Positions 57,701-64,000 of a stretch of DNA of 64,000 bases are shown in pieces. Origin of the DNA: Glandiceps talaboti (lineage: Eukaryota > Hemichordata > Enteropneusta > Spengelidae); the NCBI RefSeq assembly GCF_964340395.1, contig NC_135565.1, forward strand, positions 3,499,142 through 3,563,141. The letters are read 5' to 3'. The notes beneath the pieces are model-generated. The model searched no databases. It saw nothing but the letters and a program-made list of their open reading frames with translations, and was not told where the DNA came from. Numbering within the stretch: the stretch's first letter is position 1; each line of letters starts with the position of its first letter. A program made the translations under genes and the position numbers.

Positions 57701-58165
57701 AATTAGGCCCTATTCCAAGAAAGACTGCACTAAATTTGATGAAACTTGCTAAAGATAATGACCGAGCAAAGATATGATGATATTGATTCAATTGCTAATT
57801 TGCATATTTGATGAACTTTTGCAATAAGAGATATATAGCCAGGACTGTACTGAATTCAAGTGAACTTGCTACAGATATTGATTACACAAAGGTACGACAG
57901 TACAGAAAGACATTTCAAAGTCTCAGTAAGCACATTAACAACATTCCCCTTCATACGGGAGCATTTTCAGTTCATCTGTGGTTCTGTTTTCTCATATCTT
58001 GTAGATGTTCTTCAAATTATGTTGGATAAACTAGCTGATTACAATGCTACAGCTGTATCACCAGTCAACAAAGGTAATGACCCTAATGCTGATCCTAGAC
58101 GTCATGACTATGCATGGGTACCATGGATTAATTTGACATCAACAATAAATATTATAGAACCCTGA
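41617..58165 (+). CDS. ARSB-like: Arylsulfatase B/I/J-type sulfatase, 11 coding exons
   Basis: Hydrolyses sulfate esters, in this family typically on glycosaminoglycans, in the lysosome or outside the cell. Exons: 41617-41727, 43972-44131, 46010-46122, 47532-47648, 49791-49913, 50230-50356, 51089-51446, 55671-55828, 56772-56849, 57012-57173, 58005-58165. All junctions are GT-AG, all phases agree, and the total is 1668 bases (555 residues plus stop). A signal peptide covers about residues 1-24. Key sites: metal-binding ADD (34-36), CTPTR (74-78) whose Cys74 should become formylglycine, GKWHLG (127-132), His220 in QAVH, TDNGG (282-286) and Lys305 before LWEGGVR. The C-terminal part keeps ILHNIDP and NLADQYP, as in the ARSB/I/J group. 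At least seven N-glycosylation sequons. Length is close to human ARSB. Every catalytic residue I can check is intact; the exact paralogue is uncertain. Confidence 0.95.
43102..43339. mobile_element. 238-bp MITE in sulfatase intron 1
   Basis: The left arm ACGAGTATAAAGTTGGCGTC is repeated exactly inverted at the right end (43320-43339). The inverted match extends about 70 bases through CAGATTCAGATT and TGAGCGTCAGAT, with one indel. No clear target duplication. Confidence 0.8.
43473..43552. repeat. (CA)n-rich microsatellite
   Basis: Imperfect CA repeat with GCACGCATGC interruptions, in intron 1. Confidence 0.9.
43972..44131 (+). CDS. ARSB-like: Sulfatase exon 2: formylglycine motif
   Basis: Starts GWND directly after the ADDL of exon 1. 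Contains [20 protein letters not shown], the sulfatase signature with the Cys that is modified to formylglycine. Ends phase 1 at CTAG|GTAGGT. Confidence 0.95.
44335..44400 (+). repeat. SINE fragment
   Basis: GGGACCTGGTAGGATAGAGG and the following TTTAATCCTATGTGC match the 3' part of the SINE at 49964-50165 with few changes. Confidence 0.55.
44560..44740 (+). repeat. Dispersed repeat also found at the window's right end
   Basis: CGATTTTATTATTTTTTTCACGA followed by AAAAAGTTTAGGGTCG and CTAGGTGGGGT. The same series occurs at 63880-64000. Confidence 0.75.
46010..46122 (+). CDS. ARSB-like: Sulfatase exon 3
   Basis: Encodes [20 protein letters not shown] through GYSTHIVGK. Its last residues GK join to WHLG of exon 4. 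NET is a glycosylation sequon. The exon end plus about 55 intron bases are duplicated at 47452-47520. Confidence 0.93.
47452..47520 (+). repeat. Duplicate of exon 3/intron 3 donor region
   Basis: AATTGTTAGCAAGGTAATTC and the next 45 bases repeat the exon 3 end and intron start at 46111-46176, with an 11-base indel. It creates a second GTAATT donor-like site 68 bases before exon 4. Confidence 0.85.
47532..47648 (+). CDS. ARSB-like: Sulfatase exon 4: WHLG motif
   Basis: 39 codons, phase 0 at both ends. WHLG opens the exon; [20 protein letters not shown] follows, as in ARSB-type enzymes. Confidence 0.94.
47740..48069 (-). CDS. Coding-like antisense ORF in sulfatase intron 4
   Basis: Minus-strand frame that opens at an ATG at 48065 just after an acceptor-like GTTCACAG. 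It encodes non-repetitive sequence such as [20 protein letters not shown] and [20 protein letters not shown] for about 105 residues, after which the composition turns hydrophobic and intron-like. A donor-like GTTG|GTGATC lies near 47740. GC is higher than in the surrounding intron. Family not recognised; could be a nested gene exon, an old retroelement piece or chance. Confidence 0.3.
48694..48772. repeat. (GT)n microsatellite
   Basis: About 78 bases of pure GT in intron 4. On the minus strand it is CA. Confidence 0.97.
48773..49480 (+). repeat. Dispersed repeat, plus orientation
   Basis: Degenerate units of CCAAAACTACTGGGCAGATT, TGGCATGAAATTTGGTGGGA, ATATGCAAATTAAGGCTAAA and TTTTGGTCAAAAA. 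It is homologous to 1590-2080 (opposite strand). Its middle resembles one unit of the 22150-26530 satellite. Confidence 0.75.
49791..49913 (+). CDS. ARSB-like: Sulfatase exon 5
   Basis: 41 codons, phase 0 at both ends, [12 protein letters not shown] to IIQSHNPDK. Acceptor TTTTTTCCAG and donor AAG|GTAATG. Confidence 0.92.
49964..50165 (+). mobile_element. tRNA-derived SINE in intron 5
   Basis: Begins with an A-box-like AGGCATGAGTGG and a B-box-like AGTTCAATCCT, spaced as in a tRNA-type promoter. The body CCTTGGGCAAAATTTGAA and GGGACCTGGTAGGATAG follows. The 3' part recurs at 44335-44400, which confirms a dispersed element. Confidence 0.6.
50230..50356 (+). CDS. ARSB-like: Sulfatase exon 6: active-site His
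   Basis: [20 protein letters not shown]; the His in QAVH matches the conserved active-site His of the family. Donor GCAG|GTAAGA, phase 1. Confidence 0.94.
51089..51446 (+). CDS. ARSB-like: Sulfatase exon 7: second metal ligands
   Basis: The largest exon. Carries FTTDNGG (Asp/Asn metal ligands), [20 protein letters not shown] with the active-site Lys, and the [12 protein letters not shown] segment. Sequons NVT and NNS. Ends phase 2 at CTAG|GTAGTA. Confidence 0.95.
51530..54960. repeat. 30-bp minisatellite, about 112 copies, in sulfatase intron 7
   Basis: Unit TTGTGATTGGTTGATGGCAA + TAGTCTGTCT, with a recurrent longer variant that has TAAAGTTTG. Rare marks show multi-unit duplication: CGATCG occurs at 52396, 53661 and 54281, and the block 52158-52733 recurs at 53423-53998 (offset 1265). 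On the minus strand each unit has ACCAATCA, a CCAAT-box core. Because the period is a multiple of three, very long stop-free frames exist on both strands; I do not regard them as genes. Confidence 0.97.
54961..55670 (+). other. Remainder of intron 7
   Basis: AT-rich intron sequence with no recognised feature before the exon 8 acceptor. Confidence 0.5.
55671..55828 (+). CDS. ARSB-like: Sulfatase exon 8
   Basis: [20 protein letters not shown] and [10 protein letters not shown], the start of the C-terminal domain. Ends phase 1 at TATA|GTAAGG. Confidence 0.92.
56772..56849 (+). CDS. ARSB-like: Sulfatase exon 9: possible cassette exon
   Basis: 78 bases between acceptor AAAATCTAG and donor ACAG|GTGATC, encoding [20 protein letters not shown] and an NIS sequon. 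It has matching phase on both sides, but skipping it also keeps the frame, so it could be optional. The donor GTGATC is weaker than the others. Confidence 0.7.
57012..57173 (+). CDS. ARSB-like: Sulfatase exon 10
   Basis: Acceptor TATTTTCACAG, then [19 protein letters not shown] and a Cys-rich stretch, ending in [19 protein letters not shown]. The last part matches the conserved DP-E-NLA segment near the end of sulfatases. Two sequons. Confidence 0.92.
57290..57380 (-). mobile_element. Penelope-like element terminal fragment
   Basis: On the minus strand: CCCTTGAAAAAGACTGTCTG, then GCACGGTTGAAATGTCAGGA and TTCAAATAAAGC. This layout (CTGAAGAAG-type start, short stem, GAAA, TGTC) is known from the ends of Penelope-like elements. 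There it is a hammerhead ribozyme or its decayed form. Here the core is degenerate. Identified by recognition only. Confidence 0.5.
57540..57880. repeat. Degenerate repeat in intron 10
   Basis: Two imperfect units of ATTGCTAATTTGCATATTTG / TGATGAACTTTTGCAA with GAAACTTGCTA(A/C)AGATA, about 110 bases apart. Again holds an ATTTGCAT octamer. Confidence 0.55.
58005..58165 (+). CDS. ARSB-like: Sulfatase exon 11 with stop codon
   Basis: [20 protein letters not shown], then a DP-rich tail with WVPWINL, and stop TGA at 58163-58165. The closest AATAAA beyond the stop is near 58797; none is obvious directly downstream. Confidence 0.9.
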
Positions 58166-58949
58166 AAGAAAAAAAAATGGTAGCAGAACCAGAAACAAAT
58201 ATTGTACAAAACAAAAATGGCAGCAGAACCAGAAACAAATATTGTACAACAGCTTGTGAAAGAGTTAGCAAACAATATAGAAGTATTTACACAAGTTGTT
58301 CAACATTATAAACTGATAAACTATCGTCTGTGAAACACAAACATGATGTCACAAAACATTACTGGGACAAGCCATTAGCCAAGCAAGTGGACTTGTTATC
58401 AAAGAGTACCAATATTTACACATGTGATGATGGGCTCTTACATAACACAAGTAAACAGCTGTAAAAGTGTAGTTCACAGCGTTAGATCATTTCTAAGGAG
58501 TGAGTCAATTGAGGCAAACCTTATCTCCGTCTTATATCAGTTGTTATCAATTTATTAGGCTATTATAAGCTACAAACAGCTTTAGAGATGCAAACAACTT
58601 TTAGGACACCCGTTTTCGCCAGGCAAGCCCGCGGGTTTGTTGCACTTGGACCGCTAATGGTTTGTGACTCACAAAAGTCTAGTTTTTATGACATACAGGA
58701 TGGGGATATCGACAACAAGTATTGGAGAAATAGGAAAAAACATACACTCTCTAGGTCACAGATCTAATTGGAACTGGTATTACTAAGACAAAGTAAAATA
58801 AACAATACAACCGTTTATTAGAGTTAAACTGATCTAAGATGATCTTTGTTGTAGTATTTTGAATAATGTCTTTATCTCTTAGAATTTTCAAAATTGCAAT
58901 TTTGTGAGATTGTCGTCAAAAGTCCACCTGGCAAGAGTTTAGATCTTTG
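58166..58949 (+). other. Sulfatase 3' flank, no further exon seen
   Basis: Starts with a direct repeat of about 47 bases (ATGGTAGCAGAACCAGAAAC and ATGGCAGCAGAACCAGAAAC). AATAAA near 58797 could serve as a poly-A signal. Confidence 0.4.
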
Positions 58950-59105
58950 CCTTGTAATGTGTATGAGCATTTTGTTAGTTTTGTTTGTTTGACATATTTG
59001 TGTGTTTTGTAGACTTGTCTTTTTCTTGAGTTTTATTTTTAGGAGCCTGTACTTGCTCCCGTTGGTCTTCCATTGAATAAATAAATCAATAAATAAATAA
59101 ATAAC
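58950..59105 (+). repeat. LINE-like 3'-end fragment, plus orientation
   Basis: GTTTTGTTTGTTTGACATAT, GTGTGTTTTGTA, ATTTTTAGGAGCCTGTACTT, and a tail of AAATAAATAAATAAATAA. Same family as 28543-28680 (minus). Confidence 0.72.
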
Positions 59106-59423
59106 TGCTTGATTACTCAATGTAAGAAATTCAAATACAGTGTACACAGTTTATAACAATTCTTCTTCTTTTTCTTTGTATGGGAGTATTAAGTGAGTAG
59201 TATGTGGTGTATGTATAAGTTTTTTTATATTGTAACTATGCTGTAACTGCATTTTATTACTAACGATCATAGTCTATCAGATATGTCTATTTCAGGAATT
59301 TGTAAGGTTTCTGGTGATGAAGATTGATTGAGGTTGAAGGAAGAAGAAATCATTTTCCATCTCGGAACACTGGAACTCTATGGAATTAATAGATTATTTA
59401 CATTTGCACTCCTATATATGAAT

Positions 59424-59745
59424 GTATGTATGTATGTATGTATGTATGTATGTATGTATGTGTGTATGTATGTATGTATCGTACGTATGTACATACGTAT
59501 GTATGTGTGTATGTGTGTAAGTACATGTATGTATGTATGTATGTATGTATGTATGTATATGCATGCATACACACGTACATACGCATGCACTCACACACAC
59601 AAACGTATGCATGCATGCACGTACATATGCACGCACGTACGTACATATGTATGTGTGTATGTATGTACGTACATGTGTATGTATGTGTGTACATATGTGT
59701 GTATGTATGTATGTGTGTGTGTATGTATGTATGTATGTATGTAAG
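59424..59745. repeat. (TATG)n-type microsatellite, imperfect
   Basis: TATG/TGTA/CATA repeats with many CG-containing interruptions (ACGTACGTAC). It ends at the Penelope-like fragment. Confidence 0.95.
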
Positions 59746-59747
59746 TA

Positions 59748-60091
59748 CATCATATGAGAGTGTTAAATATAACATAGCCAAAATATTTCTCCATCTTATT
59801 GAGAGGCATTTCCCCCAAAACACCAAACTACATAAGATCTTCAACAAAGGAAATCTGAAGTTAAGTTACAGTAGCATGCCGAACATGTCGAGTATTGTGA
59901 AAGCACACAAGTCAGTCAGTACAGACCATACACAAAAACCTCATAAATCCTGCAGCTGTAGAGATCGCAAACAGTGTCCACTCAACGGCAACTGCCTATC
60001 AACCAACGTAATATACAGGGCACAAGTCACACCAGATAACAACAACACAAAACTATACTTAGGGCTAACAGAGAACACATTTCAGATATGA
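59748..60091 (+). pseudogene. Penelope-like element C-terminal fragment (GIY-YIG region)
   Basis: In-frame remnant reading LIERHFPQNTKLHKIFNKGN, LSYSSMPNMSSIVKAHK, a Cys-rich CSCRDRKQCPLNGNC and VIYRAQVTP. It ends at YLGLTENTFQI and a stop at 60089-60091. The linker with CxC...CPLxGxC and the Y-GLT segment is typical of the RT-to-endonuclease region of Penelope-like elements. The rest of the endonuclease, with its later catalytic residues, is missing, so the fragment is dead. It lies between two microsatellites. Confidence 0.75.
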
Positions 60092-60145
60092 CTGTAAAGT
60101 ACATGTATGCTTTGTTTTATGTCTTGTGATGAAAAGTTCAAAGAG

Positions 60146-60850
60146 CTAGTGTAGTGTAGTGTAGTGCAGTGCAGTGTATTGTAGTGTAGTGCAGTGTAGT
60201 GTAGTGTAGTGTAGTGCAGTGTAGTGTAGTGTAGTGTAGTGCAGTGCAGTGCAGTGTAGTGCAGTGTAGTGCAGTGCAGTGTAGTGCAGTGTAGTGCAGT
60301 GTAGTGCAGTGCAGTGTAGTGTAGTGCAGTGCTGTGTAGTGTAGTGTAGTGTAGTGCTGTGTAGTGTAGTGTAGTGTAGTGCAGTGCAGTGTAGTGCAGT
60401 GCAGTGTAGTGCAGTGTAGTGTATAGCAGTGCAGTGTAGTGTAGTGCAGTGTAGTGTAGTGCAGTGTAATGCAGTGCAGTGTAGTGCAGTGTAGTGTAAT
60501 GCAGTGCAGTGCAGTGCAGTGTAGTGTTGTGTAGTGCAGTGCAGTGCAGTGCTGTGTAGTGTAGTGTAGTGCAGTGCAGTGCAGTGTAGTGCAGTGTAGT
60601 GTAGTGTAGTGCATTGCAGAGTAGTGCAGTGCAGTGTAGTGCAGTGTAGTGCAGTGTAGTGCAGTGCAGTGCAGTGTAGTGCAGTGCAGTGTAGTGCAGT
60701 GTAGTGCAGTGCAGAGTAGTGCAGTGCTGTGTAGTGTAGTGTAGTGTAGTGCAGTGCAGTGCAGTACGTGTAGTAGTGCAGTGTAGTGTAGTGTAGTGCA
60801 GTGCAGTGCTGTGTAGTGTAGTGTAGTGTAGTGTAGTGTAGTGTAGTGCA
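60146..60850. repeat. GTGTA/GTGCA pentanucleotide array
   Basis: About 140 five-base units, nearly all GTGTA or GTGCA in irregular order, with rare GTGCT, GTGTT and GTGTAAT variants. Long low-complexity frames on the minus strand are a by-product. Confidence 0.97.
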
Positions 60851-61666
60851 TAGCTGCAATAATTGTAGTATTTGCTGTGATTTTGAGGGCTTTTTCGTTA
60901 GTGTACGACTGAATATATAAATCTACAGACAATAACATGGTGTCAGAAGTGAACTATTAGTCATTGGAGACTTATTGTGAACAACTTCTACAGCAGTAAT
61001 CAGACCAAGCAGTAACTTCAGAGTCGAAAGTAAGCTGTTTCTTCAATGAAAAGTTTGGATATAAAGAAAAAAAATCACATCCAGTTCTCTACATCATATT
61101 TTAATCAGATTGAGACTTGGTCAATGTTGGTTTGATTATTCAAGTAGGAAGCCATGGTAAAAATCCAAAATAAATGTCCAATCCTCATCCATATGACCAC
61201 TTTAAAATTGTCACAAAAACACAGTTCTTTCAAGTCATACGTACTCTGGTATATTTTTATTTCAAAAGAAATACACATTGCAGATTGTATAAATTAAGTT
61301 TGTAGATAATAGATTATTTGTATTGTGCAGAACTCATATGAAATTATTTAATCCATAAATCAAATGACCATAAGTCTCAGTAATGTATACGTGTGTCTTA
61401 GCATGTGACATGACGTCATAATTGTCTCCCATCAAACCTTGCGTTCAAAAATCAATATGTCAGTAAACCATACTATATTCAATGCCCAGGGTACCATGAA
61501 TATCACGTGACATACAAAGAGTGTGTAGTCTTCCTATTCTGGTATTGTGGTTATATTTCTCAGGTTGGTTGGGAATTTAAACGATGGCAGATGAGTTTTG
61601 TCAATAGCAGGAAAAGCATAAACCGTCTTGTTCTTTACTATAAAACTTCCTTGTGCTGTATATATG

Positions 61667-61670
<4 letters not shown>
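60851..61670. other. No gene recognised
   Basis: AT-rich spacer without exon candidates. AAAATCCAAAATAAATGTCC and TCCTCATCCATATGACCACTT near 61160-61205 resemble 45848-45895 in sulfatase intron 2, so another dispersed repeat is present. Confidence 0.45.
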
Positions 61671-61719
<49 letters not shown>

Positions 61720-61818
61720 ATGAGAGAGAGAGAGAGAGAGAGAGAATGAGAGAGAGAGAATGAGAGAGAGAGAGAGAGAGAATGAGACAGAGACAGATAG
61801 AGAGAGAGAGACAGAGAC

Positions 61819-61849
<31 letters not shown>

Positions 61850-61868
61850 CAGAGAGAGAGAGAGGGGG
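61671..61868. repeat. (GA)n microsatellite with AATGA/ACAGA interruptions
   Basis: About 200 bases of GA broken by GAATGAGA and GACAGAGA units. Confidence 0.96.
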
Positions 61869-62373
61869 AGAGGGAGTCCATTTCAAAGATCTTTAAATTA
61901 AAAGATTAACTCAAATTTCAACAATGTACAAATCCTCCCCATATTCATCGAGTCCTGAAGCATAAACGTCATAACCACCATCATCATATTATTCACACAA
62001 GAAATATAATTATGAGTCATTCAAAAGTAGTCAGTGATTCAGTCTGCCTATCACATAAGTAGATGCTTCTCACGTGATACAAACTAGCCAATGGAATTCA
62101 TAGTTTGATCATATTATGTGATACGTAAGCTGCTGGACACGTGATATCAAATGATTGCTGCCACTTTGCTCAAGAAAAGTCAAAATTCTCAGTTAACATC
62201 AAGAAAAACTTCCGAGTGCAATATTCAAAACAGGCCAAAAGGTATATCAGTATAGAATCCAACACTTCCGCCAGATATTACGTCCGCAAAATGAAAAGAT
62301 TAATGATTTCCTCGAAAGCAAGAGGATGAACCTTAAAGTCCTTTCTCACAAGAACTAGTGACAAGCTTTCATA

Positions 62374-62472
62374 CAATCTATCTAGTACGTCGTGACGGGC
62401 GCCCTCATGCATAGGTAAACACCTTTGAGTGCTTGCTGATAGACGTGACACGTCATATCTTATTTACAGACT
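62374..62472. mobile_element. 99-bp foldback-type MITE, second copy
   Basis: Flanked by a perfect 10-base direct repeat AGCTTTCATA (62364-62373 and 62473-62482). The interior shares TAGTACGTCGTGACGGGCGC / CCTCA with the inverted right arm of the element at 14846-14942. It ends in TTTACAGACT, matching that element's CTTACAGACTA. The left arm is more diverged. Confidence 0.6.
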
Positions 62473-62641
62473 AGCTTTCATATGGCAAAGTTTTGAGTTG
62501 ATTTTCAAGGTGCATGCTATTAATTCACCAACCAAGGTTTAGCAGAATATATTAATTCATTGAAAGATCTATTAACTAACCAATCAAATTGTCCGCAGAT
62601 AATTAGAATATGCTAATTCTATCAAAGAGATGTTGACTAAC

Positions 62642-62822
62642 CAATCAAATTGTCAGCAGCCAATTCTTCTTCAAATGTAACAAATCCAAATCCTTTGGGT
62701 TTACCATTTGGACTTTTCATTATTCGAATTAGTTTGGTTTGACCATATTTGTATAGTTCTTCTTCTAAGTCGTTTTCAGTGAGTCCTTGAGTACCTCCTA
62801 AAAATACTTTACCGCGAGTTCG
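62642..62822 (-). CDS. RRM domain exon of an RNA-binding protein
   Basis: Minus-strand exon with acceptor CCGATTTAG before 62822 and donor ATTG|GTTAGT after 62642: 60 codons plus one base. It begins RTRGKVFLGGTQGLTENDLE and contains KPKGFGFVTFEEELAADN. KVFLGG is the RNP2 and KGFGFVTF the RNP1 motif of an RNA recognition motif, with aromatic residues where RNA bases stack. The loop is short (SPNGKPKG). The exon covers nearly all of one RRM, lacking only its last part. It joins in phase 0 to the exon at 63292-63467. Further 3' exons were not found. Subfamily not resolved. Confidence 0.88.
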
Positions 62823-63000
62823 CTAAATCGGACAAAGAAACATGTCGTTAAAGGAGAACAAAAACAAAGGTGTTTTTTTTTTTACCTTAGCTGTATTTAG
62901 TTATTCTTAGAGGACACAGAAAAGTCATTTTCGCTCAACCCTAGCCACACAGTGCAATATATCTCAAATTGGCAAAATTGAGATGCACACACATACATAA

Positions 63001-63129
<129 letters not shown>

Positions 63130-63291
63130 AGGAACTTCTGATTAGGTTTTTGTTATCTCTGTCTATGGATATGTGAGCTTTACTCACGAGGTTTATAATG
63201 AGTATACATTTCTCCTCCATCGTCAAGTATTAAATTGTGTCACTCATCCTATATTTTCTTGAAAAATGCAAAACTATAATTTTGTTCACAC

Positions 63292-63467
63292 CTCCCCGAA
63301 ATAGCCACATTCAGTGTCACAGTCGTAAAAAAATCCTCGATCGCCACACTCCTCTGGCGTTGTTGGAATATCCATTGATCCTGCTGTACCATCAGCTTCT
63401 TCAGTGAATGGAATAGCTGGTTTTACGTCTACTGTCATTCCATTTGGTAAACTGTGGAATCGTCGCG
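63292..63467 (-). CDS. Exon upstream of the RRM exon
   Basis: Minus-strand exon between acceptor GTATCGCAG (before 63467) and donor GGGGAG|GTGTGA (after 63292). It begins mid-codon and has 58 full codons: RRFHSLPNGMTVDVKPAIPF, an acidic TEEADGTAGS linker, then a Cys-rich ECGDRGFFYDCDTECGYFGE. It joins in phase 0 to the RRM exon. The start of the gene lies beyond this exon, to the right. The four Cys in about 14 residues might bind metal or form disulfides; unknown. Confidence 0.65.
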
Positions 63468-63879
63468 CTGCGATACAAGACAAGTTCACATTTATACATA
63501 CATGTACTCCAAAACACAGACAACTTGGACTTGCCAATAACTAGCGCCACCAGTGACAAACAATTACATAAAGTTGAAATAATCTCAATTTCAATAAACA
63601 AGTTTTTAAAGTGCTACTTATAATGTACGTCTTTAGTGTGTGGTTCGGCTATTATATTCATTTCGTAACAAACCCCTATAGGCCTATTAATCTCAACTAT
63701 GCTAATTAGTTGATAAAACAGTTCTTGGATCTGCACCTCTTTCATGACATTGTTTACATACGGGCATCAAGTCAGTGTTCGTAGAAACCGTCAACACTGA
63801 GTTAAAAGACGGTGACTATTCAGTTAATCAGATAGAAAATATGAACTGTTTAATTGTGTTTGATTGTCTTTTCAGAACG
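63468..63879 (-). other. Probable intron of the RRM gene, no further exon seen
   Basis: AT-rich sequence with no frame bounded by good splice sites. Confidence 0.4.
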
Positions 63880-64000
63880 GCTAATACGCGATTTTATTAT
63901 TTTTTTCTCGACTACATAAAAAAGTTTAGGGTCGATGTGAAAAACTAGGCGGGGTCGGGTAACAAGGTGGGGTCGGGTAACTAGGTGGGGTCGGGTAACT
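63880..64000 (+). repeat. Dispersed repeat with 18-bp tandem end
   Basis: Matches 44640-44740 (GATTTTATTATTTTTTTC, AAAAAGTTTAGGGTCG, CTAGG(C/T)GGGGT). It then goes into tandem AGGTGGGGTCGGGTAACT units that reach the window edge, so the array may continue. Confidence 0.8.

Noticed and set aside
60138-60938. Frames of 237-266 residues rich in LHYTT
   Set aside because: Translation of the GTGYA pentamer array on the minus strand.

Overview
The window is nuclear DNA from an animal, most likely a marine invertebrate. It has intron-split genes with GT-AG junctions, decayed CR1-like LINEs and Penelope-like elements, several MITE-type elements, and very many micro-, mini- and satellite repeats in an AT-rich background. 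I see no bacterial-type operons, rRNA, tRNA genes or CRISPR. I cannot name the species. Several coding remnants carry frameshifts, some at homopolymers, so decay and assembly error are both possible there.

The one complete, well-supported gene is a secreted or lysosomal arylsulfatase of the ARSB/ARSI/ARSJ type on the + strand (41617-58165). It has 11 coding exons in matching splice phase that give 555 residues, with a signal peptide and all the core catalytic motifs. A possible untranslated first exon lies near 39.9 kb. Its introns hold a duplicated splice-donor region (intron 3), a coding-like antisense ORF, a GT tract and a dispersed repeat (intron 4), a SINE (intron 5) and a 3.4 kb array of 30-bp repeats (intron 7). 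At the right end two minus-strand exons (63292-63467 and 62642-62822) encode part of an RNA-binding protein with one RRM; the rest of that gene was not found. At 27384-27971 (minus) a 195-residue hydrophobic ORF of unknown function has a TATA box and an inverted CCAAT box at plausible distances.

Layout. 0.3-1.1 kb: 49-bp minisatellite. 2.5-3.2 kb: frameshifted transposon-associated gene remnant (minus). 3.5-5.0 kb: LINE fragment (minus), abutted by a 728-bp TTAA-flanked MITE (5.0-5.7 kb). 5.8-7.3 kb: two weak exon candidates. 7.35-9.95 kb: 43-bp minisatellite. 11.5-14.4 kb and 33.5-36.3 kb: two copies of a non-autonomous element whose terminal inverted repeats are themselves tandem arrays, with a second inverted-repeat element nested inside. 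14.96-19.44 kb: a diverged 1.1-kb direct duplication around a 51-bp minisatellite. 22.15-26.5 kb: a satellite of about 160 bp rich in octamer (ATTTGCAT) motifs, with a 1466-bp higher-order period. 28.7-31.9 kb: a longer LINE with endonuclease and reverse transcriptase domains. 37.4-38.25 kb: frameshifted coiled-coil pseudogene. 38.7-39.6 kb: another inverted-repeat element. 41.1-58.2 kb: the sulfatase gene. 58.2-62.6 kb: retroelement fragments, a GTGYA pentamer array and microsatellites. 62.6-63.5 kb: the RRM gene.

The genes show no functional link to one another. The main story is genome architecture: tandem arrays that sit inside transposon ends, inside introns and beside genes, several of them rich in transcription-factor core motifs.
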